A stretch of DNA of 64,000 nucleotides, from assembly GCA_028564925.1 (NCBI GenBank), contig CM053034.1, forward strand, positions 87,088,282 to 87,152,281, in the 5' to 3' direction. This document shows, piece after piece, positions 47,972 through 59,860 of this stretch (positions within the stretch are counted from its first letter, which is position 1; each line of letters opens with the position of its first letter). Origin of the DNA: Lithobates sylvaticus (Eukaryota; Chordata; Amphibia; Anura; Ranidae). The translations under genes were made by a program, and so were the position numbers. The notes beneath the pieces are model-generated. The model saw only the letters and a program-made list of their open reading frames with translations, was not told the origin of the DNA and did not search any database.

Positions 47972-48830
47972 TATGGATGGTCCCGATGTTCAAACTGATC
48001 ATAAGTTCGACTCGAACATCAAGTGTTTTTTGTTTGCAAATGAACCGAACATATGGGGCGTTCGCGGCAAATTCAATCGCAGCAGAGCGTCCCATAATGC
48101 ACTGCAAAGTTGCCGTGCATTGACGGCTGCTGATTGGCCAAAGCATGTATCTGACCTGCATACTTTGGCCAATCACACTGCAATCTGCTGTGAGAGCCAT
48201 GATTGGCCAAAGAGGGTGCCTTTGGCCAATCATGGCTTAGGGGGCTAAGTTCATGCCCCACACTATATAAGGCTGCTTACACGGCGGCCCTGTATAGTGT
48301 TATAATGTGGGGAGGAGAACTTGAGCTGGATTAGGCAGGTTAGTTAGTGGCGTGCAGGCAATTTAATAATATATATAGTGAAGTCAGTGTAGAATATATA
48401 TATATATATATATACAGTGTGTATATACAGTGACATTTATTTCCTTTAGAAATGTCATTTAACTGCGGCACTGTTCTATACATTGCACAGATGTGCCACT
48501 TTACAGGCAGACTAAGGGGACCCCCAGGCACAATATTTAAAGGAATATTAAATTTTTATTGTTTCACTTTAAGCATTATTAAGTTCACTGCTCCTGAAAA
48601 AAATGTTCTTTTAAAAACTTTTTTGAATTGATACATGTCCCCTGGGGCAGTTCCTGGCTCCCCATACACTTTTATGGCAATAAATTGCATATAAGCCCTT
48701 AAAATTAACACTTTTTTCTATGTTTGTGTCCCATAGATTTTAATAGGGTTTGCATGTTCGCTCAAACTTTTTGCCTGTTCGCATGTTCTGGGGCGAACTG
48801 AACTGGTGGGGGGTATTCGGCTCATCCCTA
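47972..48830 (+). mobile_element. hAT non-autonomous element, TAGGGATGAGC family
   Basis: Ends CTCATCCCTA at 48830. Near-duplicate 8-mers TAGTCTAC (47964-47971) and GAGTCCAC (48831-48838) flank it. It keeps the 5' region of the big hAT element: 'attggccaaagcatg' CCAAT blocks and CACTATATAAGGCTGC TATA box (48268-48283), and the 3' region seen at 1-453. All coding sequence is deleted. A short (AT)n lies at 48395-48415. Confidence 0.85.
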
Positions 48831-48899
48831 GAGTCCACCTGTGTGTAATTTAATCTCAGTATAAATACAGCTGTCCTGTGAAGCCCTCAGAGGTTTTTT

Positions 48900-49397
48900 A
48901 GAGAACCTTAGTGAACAAACAGCACTGGAAAGGCCAAGGAACACACCAGGCAGGTCAGGGATAAAGCTGTGGAGAAGTTTAAAGCAGGGTTAGGTTATAT
49001 AGAATATCACAAGCTTTCAACATCTCACAAAGCAGAAAACTAACATGCACATCAAGCTGAACACACCATCCCCACCTTGAAACATGGTGGTGGCAGCATC
49101 ATGTTGTGGGGATGCTTTTCTTCAGTGGGGACAGGAAAGCTGGTCAGAGTTGATGGGAAGATGGATGAAGCAAAGTGCAGGGCAATCTTAGAAGAAAGCC
49201 TGTTGGAGTCTGCAGAAGACGTGAGACTGAGGCAGAGGTTCACCTTCCAGCAGGACAACAACCCTAAACATACCGCCAGAGCTACAATGGAATGCTTTAG
49301 ATCAAAGTATATGGATGTGTTAGAATGGTTCAGTCAAAGTCCAGGCCTAAATCCAATTGAGAATCTGTGGCAAGACTTGAAAATTGCTGTTCACTGA
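48900..49397 (+). pseudogene. Tc1 transposase remnant, internal deletion
   Basis: An N-terminal scrap 'KAVEKFKAGLGY' (48965-49000) is followed, after a deletion of several hundred bases, by 'MKHGGGSIMLWGCFSSVGTG' (49077), 'FTFQQDNNPKHTARATMECF' (second catalytic Asp) and 'WFSQSPGLNPIENLWQDLK' (catalytic Glu). It stops at 49397, short of the usual end. The first catalytic Asp region (WTDE) is gone. It cannot encode an active enzyme. Confidence 0.85.
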
Positions 49398-49711
49398 TGG
49401 TCTCTGACAGAGCTTGAGATATTTTGCAAAGAAGAATGAGCAAACTTTTCACTCTCTATGTGCAGAGCTGGTAGACATACCCAAAAAGACTTGCAGCTGT
49501 AATTGCGAAAGGTGGTTCTACAAAGTATTGACGCAGGGGGGAGGAATACAAATGCACGCCACACTTTTCAGATATTTATTTGTAAAAAAATTTTGAAAAC
49601 TATTTATCATTTTCCTTCCACAATTATGTGCCACTTTGTGTTGGTCTATATCATAAAATCCAAATAAAATAAATTACGTTTTTGGTTGTAACATGACAAA
49701 TTGTGAAAAAT

Positions 49712-50600
49712 TATTATATTCCAGAGGTTTGAGAAGTTCCTCTGCATTTTCGCTCCAGGAGGTAACAATAGGAGGGGTGTGTGAGATGTTAACACCCTTT
49801 TTTAACCCTTGAATAGATCCTCTGAATAACTCGGGACAAGAAAACATCAGACATGTTATATAACAATCCCGCCCCCTATTGCATGCCATGTTTGCCATTG
49901 AAATATACGTACTCAGGAACATACAGATATATTGTACATTGACCAGTTGTAACATGTGTACCCTCCAATCCCCTGTATCTTAAGCCTGGAGATTGTGAAC
50001 ACTTTTTATAATGTATATCAGCTCCCTCTTGAAATATAAATATACAGACACATATAGGAGTATATCTGTTATATATAACTAGTGCCTCAGCCGTATATGT
50101 AGAGGCCTCCAATCTTTTTCATCGCAAGCATGCAAATAATCGTTGCATTCAAAAAAGCAAACCGTGCTTCTCCTACAAATAAATCAGTTCCTCAGAGATA
50201 ACTAATTTCAACCATCTCCATTATAGACGCTGTGCACCATAGTCCCTTAAATCAAGGTACACATCCTCCACAATTGTATCAGCATGTGTCCCACAGTGTG
50301 CTGCATAAGATGCCACAGTTCCACAATATGAGCAGAATGGGTATCCCACTGGTACAAGTTTAATTCTAAGCCTCAGCGATCACCTAAACATTCTGGACTC
50401 CTTCACCTGACTGATTTTGCTAGACCAATCCAGCTGCTTCAGAGGTGTTGAATAGAAAATATGAATGTTAAACATATTTTGAATTTGATAGCATGCAATA
50501 ATGAGAATAGTTCCAAAATATACAGTTTTTATAAAACAATTGATGCATTGCCTATTTTTGCATAGCACATCATAAACTCATACAATGTGATTGTTTTCAG
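49712..50600 (+). other. intron 2 end, no gene seen
   Basis: No coding or repeat family recognised. Ends in the 'tgattgttttcag' acceptor of exon C. Confidence 0.45.
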
Positions 50601-50711
50601 GATTTTTGTGGAGAGGATGAAGATAATTCAACATTTAAAGTTATTTCTGAAAATACACAATGCAGCGACACTGGTTTAACTTGTGCCAAGACCATAATAG
50701 TTAGTCTAGAG
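50601..50711 (+). CDS. gel-forming mucin exon C (VWD3 middle)
   Basis: Acceptor 'gttttcag', donor 'gtaagt'. 37 codons, both ends phase 0: DFCGEDEDNSTFKVISENTQ, then CSDTGLTCAKTIIVSLE. This matches the VWD pattern 'DYCG...TFRIVTEN.PCG.TG.TCSKAIK.F' of gel-forming mucins. The Asn-Ser-Thr at residues 8-10 is a potential N-glycosylation site. Short exon, cleanly in frame with exons B and D. Confidence 0.95.
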
Positions 50712-51735
50712 GTAAGTTCTTTATTTCACTAAGGATTTTTTAAAGTGTATGTAATGCCAAAATCTTTTTACTTCTTATTTTTTTTTTCTTTAATTTCGGG
50801 AGAGTTTTCTTTACTTTCTGTCCTGGTGCCACAACAGGAAGCAAGAGAAATCTCTGTAAAGGGAGAGCAATTCCACTTTTTAAAGTGGTAGTAATTTAGT
50901 AAGCCTGCAAGGCAATGTCATAACCTGCTAGCGTGTGAAACTTACCTTAGAACGGGAGCCGCCGTTTATGGCACAGGATACACAGGTATGCTGTTCCTTC
51001 CAAGCGCATTCACCAGAGATGTCACCGGCTGCATCTACAGTAAAAATCTAAATGGTGCACATTCAGGGGATATTTACAGTATCTATAGGTAAGCCTTATT
51101 ATAGGCTTACCTATAGGTAAAATTATTGCATGGGGGTTTTGCTCCCACTTTAAACAGTTGATCTCCTCTAACCTCTTGTTCTGGTAACAACTCTAACATT
51201 TTGCAACTCCCTAAACTGTATGTCCCAGTAACAATTGTCACCATGACAAATAAAAGGGGTAAACCTAGACAGCAATAAAAACTTTCAACAAAAATTAAAC
51301 TTTAAATTAAATTAGCGCTGCTTCCACATACTAGATCACATGTGCTAAATTATATACATCTAAATAAAGTGCCAGTGCATTAAAAAAATACTCAATCAGT
51401 GCAAACAAAGTGCCAGTGTTTATGATTCTTTCTTGTGAAAACCCAAGGCACCACTCCGTGCTCTCCTCCTGAATTCCTCACTCATCAACAGTATGATTAG
51501 AAAAAAATGGTTTGTATCCTTTGGCAAGTGGATGAATATGGCTCCTTCCTTCTCTTTCGATTACAGGGCTCTCAGTATAATTGTAATATGGAATTCAATA
51601 AAGAGAAAGATTTCCATAGTATAATAATGTATGATTTATTAAAAGTTTGAAAGCAATTACACTTACAAGTAGAAAAAATTCAAGCATATGTGTGGATCTC
51701 CATGGCAGCATGCGTTCCAGTTACCGGTCCTGGCA
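50712..51735 (+). other. intron 3 first part, repeats unassigned
   Basis: 'ttaaagtgtatgtaatgcca' (50740) opens a MITE-like block to about 51150 ('ataggcttacctataggtaa' is a local palindrome). No gene seen. Confidence 0.4.
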
Positions 51736-51739
51736 ATGG

Positions 51740-51845
51740 CAATATTTAAAATTTTTGGTTTGGGGTTTAATACCGCTTTAATATTATTAATCACTTGTCC
51801 CTTAATACTTCAAATGGTATTAAACCCAAAACCATAAATTGAATA
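51740..51845. repeat. short inverted repeat, 'ggtttaatac' type
   Basis: 'tttggtttggggtttaatac' is mirrored by 'ggtattaaacccaaaaccat' about 50 bp on. Probably the ends of two adjacent MITEs or one small one. Confidence 0.5.
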
Positions 51846-52329
51846 TATTGCATCTTACTAATCATTAGATGTTGTGGCTGCATCCGTTTTCTTTTCTTTC
51901 GACATTTTCCCTCTGTTTTTACTTGGTGATCTGGCCAGTAACACACCTCCTGTATTAGGGAGACACAACTCTGGAAGAATGAGACTAGGAGGCACAGCAG
52001 ACAGCAACATTGTCACCCTAGGCAATCCAAGTGGAGGTTTGACCCCCCCTGCAGCTTTCTGGGACATGTCACAGTTGCCCATGAAGCTGTGGGACCATTC
52101 ACAAAGTTCAGTGCATCTCACTCATGTGCAGTAGAAAGCCAGCTATGTAGGACAGCCGACATCCCATAGTAAAGATGCTGGTGCCGGGGACATGAAGACC
52201 ATTGAAGAACTGGTTCAGGTGAGGACAGCACTGGATCCCTGGACAGGTAAGTGTCCTTATATTAAAAGCCAGCAGCTACAGTATTTGGTTATTTTTTGGG
52301 GGGCCACTGAAGATGCTTTTTAACGGGGT
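51846..52329 (+). other. intron 3, unassigned
   Basis: No supported gene. The overlapping 86-87-codon frames on both strands at 51858-52134 show no known motif. 'gacaggtaagtgtcc' near 52244 is another donor-like site. Confidence 0.4.
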
Positions 52330-52805
52330 TGTATAAGGCAATTTTTTTTTTAGCTTAATGCATTCTATGCATTAAATAAAAAGCCTTCTGTGTGCAGCAG
52401 CCCCCCTCAGCCTTCCTAATACTTACCTGAGGTCCCTCTAGCTCCAGCAATGTTGTAACAATGTCTCGGCCATCCAGGACTCCCCTCCTCATTGGCTGAG
52501 ACAGCAGCACAGTGCCATTGGCTCAATCCAAGTCAGTCAGCCAATAAGAAGAGACAAGGGGTGGGGTCAGATCAATGTCTGAATGGATCCACGCAGCTGT
52601 GACTTGACTCGGGTGCCCCCATAACAAGCTGCTTGCTGTGGAGGCACCGAACAGGAGGGAGGGGCCAGGAGCTCCAGCCAGGGACCCGATATAAGGAGGA
52701 TCTGGGCTGCTCTGTGCAAATCCACTGTAACAGAGCAGGTAAGTATGACATGTTTGTTATTTTTATAGAAAAAAAACAAGACTTTATAATCACTTTAAGT
52801 GGTTT
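52330..52805 (-). mobile_element. short interspersed element/MITE with splice-donor-like ends (copy 2)
   Basis: The inverse of 16034-16510: 'tacttacctgaggtccctct' near 52423 and 'gagcaggtaagtatgaca' near 52733 give donor-like sites on opposite strands near the two ends. 'gaggggccaggagctccag' and 'aggatctgggctgctctgtg' match copy 1. Confidence 0.65.
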
Positions 52806-52994
52806 GTCTCATCCATGTAAACTGATACATTCTGCTGAAGAGCTTGTGCTGTGAAAAACAACTGACTTGCTGGCTGAATTACCAGATGAAAATAGAAGAA
52901 AGAAAGCCTAAAAAAGGAAGCTAATACAGCCATCACATCTAAGAATTGATAAGCTGCAATATAATAAATATTTACTTTTGGGTTTAATACTTTT

Positions 52995-53889
52995 TTAACC
53001 ACTTCAGCCCCGGAAGGGTTTGCCCCTTCCTGACCAGACCATTTTTTATGATACGGCACTGCAGCGCTTTAACTGACAATTGCACGGTCGTGCGACATTG
53101 TACCCAAACAAAATTTTATACTTTTTGTATAAAAAAAGAGCTTTCTTTTGGTGGGATTTATCACCTCTGCGGTTTTTATTTTTTGCGCTATAAACAAAAA
53201 AGTGTGAAAATTTTGAAAAAAACACAATATTTTGTACTTTTTGCTATAATAAATATCCCCCCAAAAAATAAGTTTAGTTTAGGCCGATATTCATTGATTG
53301 ATTTGCGCAAAAGTTATAGCGTGTACAAAATAAGGGATAGATTTATGTCATTTTTATTATTCTTTTTTTTAACTAGTGATGGCGGCGATCTGCAATATTT
53401 TTTTCAGGACTGCGACATTGAGGCAGCCAGATTGGACACTTTTGACACTATTTTGGGACCATTGACATTTATACATTGATCAGAGCTAACAATAGCCACT
53501 GATTACTGTATAAATGTCACTGGCAGGGAAGGGGTTAACACTAGGGGGCGATCAAAGGGTTAACTGTGTTCCCTAGGTGTGTTCTAACTGTAGGGAGGAT
53601 AGGACTGACTGGGGGAGGAGACCGAATGGTGTTCCTACTTAGTATGAACACACAATCTGTCTCCCATCCCCTGAGATAACCGAGCTGTGTGTGTTTACAC
53701 ATACATCCCCGTTCTCGTTCTGTCACGAGTGACCGCAGGGGTCCGACAGACATTGCACCGGCCAGACACACGCATCGGCTCTGAGGACAGGTGGTGGGTT
53801 CGCACGCGCGTCTGCTATGATGTCGTAGAGGAGCAACGTATAGCTACGTAGCTAGTATAACTGCGGTGGCTGGTCAGCTAAGCGGTTAA
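52995..53889 (+). mobile_element. TTAA-target element, complete, 0.9 kb
   Basis: TTAA at 52995-52998 (TTAACCACTTCAGCCCCGG) and 53886-53889 (GCTAAGCGGTTAA). The body matches 10118-10730: 'caattgcacggtcgtgcgac', 'gagctttcttttggtgggat', 'gcgcaaaagttatagcgt'. No transposase. Confidence 0.85.
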
Positions 53890-54041
53890 TGGAAAGCTTG
53901 AGATATTTATCTGGTACCTATTCTCCACTGACTAGCATGATTCAGACATTTTTTCTATTTTTCAAATGACCCTCTGTAGGTTAAAAAATACAAGGGGGAA
54001 CTGTATTGTGTTATATTTTTTTATATAACACTTGTACTAAT

Positions 54042-56126
54042 TAGGGATGCACCGATACTTTTATTTTACTTTTTTAAATAAATCTCTTCCTCTGTACTTC
54101 AGGCATGTCTTGTACATCTTGGAGACTGACACACAGTGATTTGTGAGATGAGAGGGCTGCAGCTAGCACAGATAAGGGTTTACACAGGGAATTTTAACCC
54201 TTAATTAACCTATACATGCCCTTATATAACCATCATTTTACCATTTAACCCATTCATTTCAGTAAATCACTCTGTAAAAGTCCTGTTTAACAGTTTCAAA
54301 AGAAACCTTGTTTTTTTTGTAAATAAGTTTAACATGTTTTTTAACCAAAAAAAATATTTTAGTGTTGCAGTAAATAGAACAAGCAGCACAATAAAATATA
54401 TACATTTCCACCATAGTAATGGTACTTGTGTTAAAAATATTGCTGATCAAACTTGAAAATGTTTTATTTTTTAAAAATGTTTATTCTTTTTTCCACTTAA
54501 AATGCAAATAAATTCATAAAATTCCCGGGAAGACATTAAGATCACAAGAAAGCTCTGTTCGTCCCCCCAAAAATGATATATGTATCAATTCTGTATCATA
54601 AGTAATTGCAAATTATAGCCTCATGAATAGACATATAGCTGAAATGTGAAAATATAGCCTGGTCCATAGGGGGTAAACAGGTGTGGGAGCTGAAGTGGTT
54701 TGACAATACCAATTACCAATACAAATTTCCTAGGAGGGGTGTTTTGGAAGGTGGAGAGGGGGAGTTACTGAGTTGGGTGAGGCTGGGTTCAGGGCAGGGT
54801 GGGACAGGTGGGAGGGGGAAGTAGGAGGTGAGGGCAGGGTAGTTGAGGGTGGAGTGGTATATGGGTTGTGGGGAAGGAGGGCTGGTGTGGTTGGGATGGA
54901 AAAGGCTGTGATCGCTGGGGGGGGGAGGAGGGGGGTGAGAGGCTCATTGGGAGATTGCTGGATGGCCGGAAGGGACCTCTGGAGTGTTAAATTGGGGTGG
55001 TAGAGGATAGGACATGAGGGTTAGGCTATGTATTGGTGGCTGTGGACATATTAACTGAATATATGGTCAGCCAGTTATTTGCAGCAATGGATAATATTAG
55101 GAGGCTTTAGTAGTTGAAGACAATGTTGGGAGGGAAGCTGGTGGGGGTGGAGGAGGTTGGATCTGGAAAGACATGGGGGCAGTGGTGACAGCTGGCAGAG
55201 GGAAGGAGAAGACAGAGAAGGCATTGGGCAAAAATGTTCTTGGCCCCCCTGCTCTGAGACATACAAAAAATAGCAGCTAGACTCAAATTCAATTTGCTGT
55301 AGCAGATCAGGCAGCGATTCCAATTGGTTGCTACTTGCCAGAGGTTACAGAATAACATTACTAATTACTGGTTGCTAGAGATTACAGCAGATCACTTTTG
55401 TTTATTCCACACCTTTGCCACCACTGTACGCCATCCCACACCTTTACTATCACACCTTTGCAATCACTTTGTTATCCTCGCCAAATACCTGCTCATACAA
55501 CTCTGCACCTCTTGAGCACACCTCTGCTAGAAACTGCACTCCCACCGCACATCTGACATCATTGTGCTCCTTCAACCAACTCTGTCACCACTCTATCTCC
55601 TTGCACACCTCTGCAACTACCCTCCACCCCACCTCCAACATACATCTGCCACAACTGCACTCCCACCATACACATCTGTCACCAATGCTCTTCACCAACC
55701 CCCCCCCCCCCCTTTATCAAAGGCCCCTTGCTTAAGGAGAGGCATAAGTGGCTACAATGGGATTGATGCTGGTGGAGGAAGGGGAGATAGCGCTGGAACA
55801 CTAGACGATGGGGGGAGTCAATATTTCTGGTGGAAGCATAGATACTAACTATTGCCAGCATTCTTTTGTTTAAATTTCATCTGTCAGCAGGGGAAGCCCA
55901 ATGACAGCTGAAATGTCATTGGTTGTTAAGGATGCAGCGGCCCCACTCCTTAACAAGCAATGATTGCAGGCATTCTTTTTTTTACATTTCAGTTGTCAGC
56001 AGGGAATCCCACTGACCGCTGAAAGAACCAAGCCTCGAGGTATCGGTTTTAGGTATCAGCGCATTTGCACGAGTACCAATGCTTAGTATCGGCACCTATA
56101 CTGATACCGGTATCGGTGCAACCCTA
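54042..56126. mobile_element. hAT non-autonomous element, 2.1 kb, with inner repeat
   Basis: Ends TAGGGATGCACCGATAC and GGTATCGGTGCAACCCTA. The target duplication GTACTAAT is at 54034-54041 and 56127-56134. A TTAA-family-like repeat sits at about 54075-54705. Beyond it are a G-rich stretch (54730-54960) and a C-rich stretch (55390-55720). Short open frames have no motifs. Confidence 0.9.
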
Positions 56127-56134
56127 GTACTAAT

Positions 56135-56533
56135 AGTTAAAGTACATCAAAAGTCAAGATCCTTTTTTGCTGTGGCGCACTAGGAAGATTTCTTTCTACT
56201 GCCTGTCTCAAGGCAAAATAGGAAGTGAGAGGAGATCTTTTTGAAGCAAGGGAAATTCTCTCTTAAACAGTTGACCCTGGAGCAAGTGGTGGAACATTGG
56301 AAGGTTATAGCTTAGTGAATTGAATCTAATTTAATCTGAACAGAACAATATTTTCCTACACAGCTTCCAGTGTTCTTACCAACATGTCCCAAGAGTGGTT
56401 TTCTTTTTATGGACTGTCAAAAATTACTGCAGCTATCACACCTACAATATATGGCCAATGTGGAGAAAATTTACACAAACATCATAAAGAATGTCTTTCC
56501 CTTAGTTTTAAAATGTGTTCCTATATTTTTCAG
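56135..56533 (+). other. intron 3 end
   Basis: No repeat family confirmed. Ends 'ctatatttttcag' before exon D. Confidence 0.5.
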
Positions 56534-56713
56534 GGTTATGAACTCCTTCTTAGTGATGGCGAAGTGGAGGTTATTAATGTGGGAGATGGAGAAGAAACCC
56601 CTTATCATATCACAAACAATAGTCTTAATTTGATCATCAAAGCAAAAAATGGAATTATCCTGATTTGGGATAAGAAGACAGGTCTTTCAATCAATGTCCC
56701 AGAACAGTTTCAG
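56534..56713 (+). CDS. gel-forming mucin exon D (VWD3 core)
   Basis: Acceptor 'tatttttcag', donor 'gtaaga'. 60 codons, phase 0 at both ends: GYELLLSDGEVEVINVGDGE, ETPYHITNNSLNLIIKAKNG, IILIWDKKTGLSINVPEQFQ. The pattern 'YEL.L..G...' then 'PY.I...G..L.I....G...WD+KT...I.L...' is the VWD beta-sandwich of mucins. 'IWDKKT' matches the WD[KR][KR]T of MUC2/MUC5AC/MUC5B. The Asn-Asn-Ser is a possible N-glycosylation sequon. No disruption. Confidence 0.95.
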
Positions 56714-57448
56714 GTAAGATTAATTAGTTTTTTTTTCTTTACTTTGTATATTTAGGACGTTTTGGAATCCTGGGGTTATACAGGGGTGGACAGCTCCATT
56801 AGGGCTCGCAAATTTGGAGTGTGGACAAAATATCAGCGTTTTCAGGGTCATAGTTTGATAGTGCCAGGTCTTTATGGGTAATTGGTCCCCAAATAAACAG
56901 TCTGGACACACTGTGCTGTCACACACTCACAGAGATGACACTGTTACATTAAACTGGTTATTGGGGATCCCTGGGTCAATGAACTTTGGGTGGGAGATTC
57001 CCTGCCCCAGAGCTGCACGCATAAAAATAGGCAGGGATACAGGTGACATCATTCATCTAATATGGCCAATGAGTTGGTCACACCAGAGGCAGTTCTACAG
57101 CTATGTACTAGATGAAAAACTCCACATACTAATACAATACAATACAAAGTTGTGGAAAGTGCTAGAAGACAGATTTCAGTGAATGAAGGTCACAGACAAG
57201 ACTTACTCACAACCTACCACATTGGTGAGGTGCAGTTAGGGCCCCCGAAGCTATGCTGAGGAAATGCCCAAATGTTAAAGCCTGTAGGTAATGCTACAAT
57301 AAGTTTGAAGAGAGTGGGTTACCCCAGAGGCAGTGCCACAGCTCTGAACCCTGATAAAAAATGTTGTGGTTATCTAACACAGTACACAACATATAGAAAG
57401 TGCTGGAACTCAGAGCTTAGTGAGTCAGGGTCTCAGACCAGAATAACC
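56714..57448 (+). other. intron 4 first part, unassigned
   Basis: The 56874-57182 frame has no recognisable motif. No gene supported. Confidence 0.4.
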
Positions 57449-57934
57449 TAAAGGAGAAGTACAGCCAAAGATTATTTGTCTGTACTTCTCCTGTGGATCA
57501 CAGGAGTGCAGTTCGTTCTGCATTCTGGGGACCCATTTTCAGCTAATAGCAGGCTAAAGCCCACTGTCAGCTGACGTCACAGAGCCAGTCCGAGCTGGGG
57601 AAAGATTGCGACCATATGCTCTGCATCCAACCGGGAGCCTGGACTGACACCTGGCTCAGCCTCTCAGCTGCACTGCTAGGAGACTGAGCCAGCCGCCCCC
57701 ACCCCTTCCTGGCTCGGCTCTCCAGTGAACGCTGGAGGGACAGTGCAGACAGTGGTGATTCGCAGTCACAGCTCCCTGCTCAGAGTGGCAGAGGTAGAAC
57801 TGAGCGATCAGTGCTGTTTGATATCTCAGTTCTCAGCCTTAGAGCCAGCTGTGGACAGATGCAGCATCACATCGATGCTGAATCCACCAAGGTAAGTATG
57901 ATTTAAAAAGAAAAAATCCCAAACTTCTCTTTTA
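57449..57934 (+). mobile_element. MITE, 486 bp, donor-like 3' end
   Basis: Start TAAAGGAGAAGTACAGCC and end AAACTTCTCTTTTA form an imperfect terminal inverted repeat. The 3' part holds 'caccaaggtaagtatgattt', a consensus splice donor, as in the elements at 16034 and 52330. No coding capacity. Confidence 0.55.
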
Positions 57935-58912
57935 ACAATTACCACAGTAACAGGGTTGTGGGGAGAGATTGGGTCACACCAGAGATAGTTCCTTAGCCCA
58001 AGGTTTAGATAAAACTTATTTGCGGCTGCACCACAATATCAGGCTGGGTATTCTTAGATGACTTGTCAAGATAATTTTCACCATTTCCATAAGCATACTC
58101 ACCAGAGAGTTCTCAACTACTGTGTCATACCAGGGGCTCTGCCACAGCTTTGTACCTTCAGGGAGTGCTCTGTGGCTAACTCGGTACACTAAGGTCTGGA
58201 AAGCCCAGTGCCTGAAGGCCACATTTCAGGCAGGTCTGCACTCATTGGTCCAGTGGGGTCCAAGTACAGCCTCAAAAGCATCACTGAGGATTAGACAATT
58301 TATATGGCTGCTCTGAAGACAGAAGATTAAGCAGCTAAAACATATCCATGGTGAAAAAGAATGTTTGAATGAAGAAAATAAAATACAGTAAAAGCACCCA
58401 GAGCTGAGGGAAATTTTTTGTAGAACCTCCTATTATACTAGCAAACAGCTAAGGAATGGCGATTGGAGGCATTGTTATACGTGACATGTTCAATGTTCAA
58501 CATTTGCCAGTGTTCAATTCTCTTGTAGGCAGCAAAGGTAACCCAAATGTGCAATAATTACTGTGCCAGAAATATCGCATGCTCCTACCTCTATTTCTAA
58601 CATGACGACATATATTTTCAACGTTGAATTGCACAATGCTTCAGCATTTCCTACTTCATTACAGAGAATGCAGACTTATCCATATATTCTCCCCTTATCC
58701 TCATCTCCATAACCCCTCCTTGTGCACAGGCAGAGAGAACAGCAAGTTATCAGCTCACACAATTTCTGATGAAAATCAACAAGTATTTTTGTACTTATCA
58801 AAAAATATTATAAAACATGTTTCAATGGTATTTTTAGAAGACCAGAATGCTGCAAATAAAATAAGTAATTGTTAAGGCTTACATACACTAACTTCTTTTA
58901 CTTCTTTCCCAG
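57935..58912 (+). other. intron 4 end, unassigned
   Basis: No repeat or gene confirmed. Ends 'cttctttcccag' before exon E. Confidence 0.4.
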
Positions 58913-59152
58913 CATAAAGTTTGTGGACTCTGTGGAAATTATGATGGCAATTCAAACAATGATTTTAATACAAGAAGCCACTGTACTGTTGAGGATATTT
59001 TGGAATTTGGCAACAGCTGGAAGATGAAAACAACATGCAAAGATGTTAAAGCAATAATAGAACCCTGTGATGTTAACCCGTTCAGAAAGCCATGGGCACA
59101 AAGACAATGCAGTGTCATCCTCAGTGACACCTTCCAAGCCTGTCATTCTCAG
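58913..59152 (+). CDS. gel-forming mucin exon E (VWD3 end, C8 start)
   Basis: Acceptor 'tctttcccag', donor 'gtaact'. 80 codons in phase 0: HKVCGLCGNYDGNSNNDFNT, RSHCTVEDILEFGNSWKMKT, TCKDVKAIIEPCDVNPFRKP, WAQRQCSVILSDTFQACHSQ. CGLCGNYDGNSNND is the VWD calcium-binding loop with the CGLC motif. 'EFGNSWK' closes VWD3, and 'EPC..NPFRK.WAQ.QCSI(I/L)....F..CH' opens the C8 domain, very like human MUC2 (DPCTANPFRKSWAQKQCSIL) and MUC5AC/5B. That match argues for D3 rather than D1 or D2 and against VWF, which lacks NPFRK. The next exon (rest of C8, TIL) was not found in the window. Confidence 0.95.
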
Positions 59153-59722
59153 GTAACTCTCATATAGTGATGATCAAATCAGGAGAATCTCTATATGTCT
59201 ATTTTTTATTTTCCTAAATATTTTAATTCAGATCTGTGGAGATTAGGGATGACTAAATCTGCCCTGGTTTGATTTGTGTCCAGTTTTTCAATAAGTCCTT
59301 ACATTCAAATAAACTGAACTTTCCCTGAACCCTACAATGGGTGGAGCAATCTTGATATGCAATGTGTTCCTTTGGTGGGACTAATAATGAAACCATTGTC
59401 AGAAAAGAAGCATTGAAACCTGGGTTCTGCCATTAGGGGCATGTACTAATGGCAAAATTAAAATATAAAATGACTATACAGCAGGGAGAGCGCTTTTTTA
59501 AGCAGCTCCAACGAATACATTGAAAATACACAAATCCTTTAACTTACACGTTTGGGGGATGCTGTACATGGTGTTACAGAATGACACAATGTTCAAGAAC
59601 AACATTAGACAGTTGGAGGGAGAAGAGAGAGCATTAGTATAACTCGCACAAAACCCTGATGGGTCTGGGATAACTTTTGCGGAGGATCTTAAAGGGCAAA
59701 AAATACCAGGAGTGTGTTATGT
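59153..59722 (+). other. next mucin intron, no gene seen
   Basis: No recognised element. Confidence 0.4.
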
Positions 59723-59734
59723 GTGGAGTTTAGG

Positions 59735-59860
59735 GAATGCGCTATTTACAGAGTGCAGAGTTCAGGGGTGCACTGCGTACAGGGTGCAGAGTTCAGGAGG
59801 TGCCCTACATACAGAGTGCAGGGTTTAGGGTTGTGCTAAACACAGTGTGCATGATTCAGC
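59735..59860. repeat. minisatellite, ~36-bp unit, 3-4 copies
   Basis: 'acagagtgcagagttcaggg', 'acagggtgcagagttcagga', 'acagagtgcagggtttaggg' recur about every 36 bp. The surrounding 150-codon frame (59737-60189) is a by-product. Confidence 0.75.

Larger units (their letters stand above)
47715..49711 (+). mobile_element. Tc1/mariner element, internally deleted, with hAT insertion
   Basis: Starts CAGTGCCTTCAAAAAGTATT after a TA. 'gaccaacacaaagtggcaca' at 47783 is mirrored by 'tgtgccactttgtgttggtc' at 49628. The right terminus is lost after about 49711. A hAT element (47972-48830) sits in its 5' region. The transposase is deleted between the HTH and the second catalytic Asp. This Tc1 family is distinct from the other two in the window. 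Confidence 0.85.

Noticed and set aside
51858-52134. Overlapping open frames of 86-87 aa on both strands
   Set aside because: No motif, no splice context with the mucin exons, and the opposite-strand pairing suggests chance.
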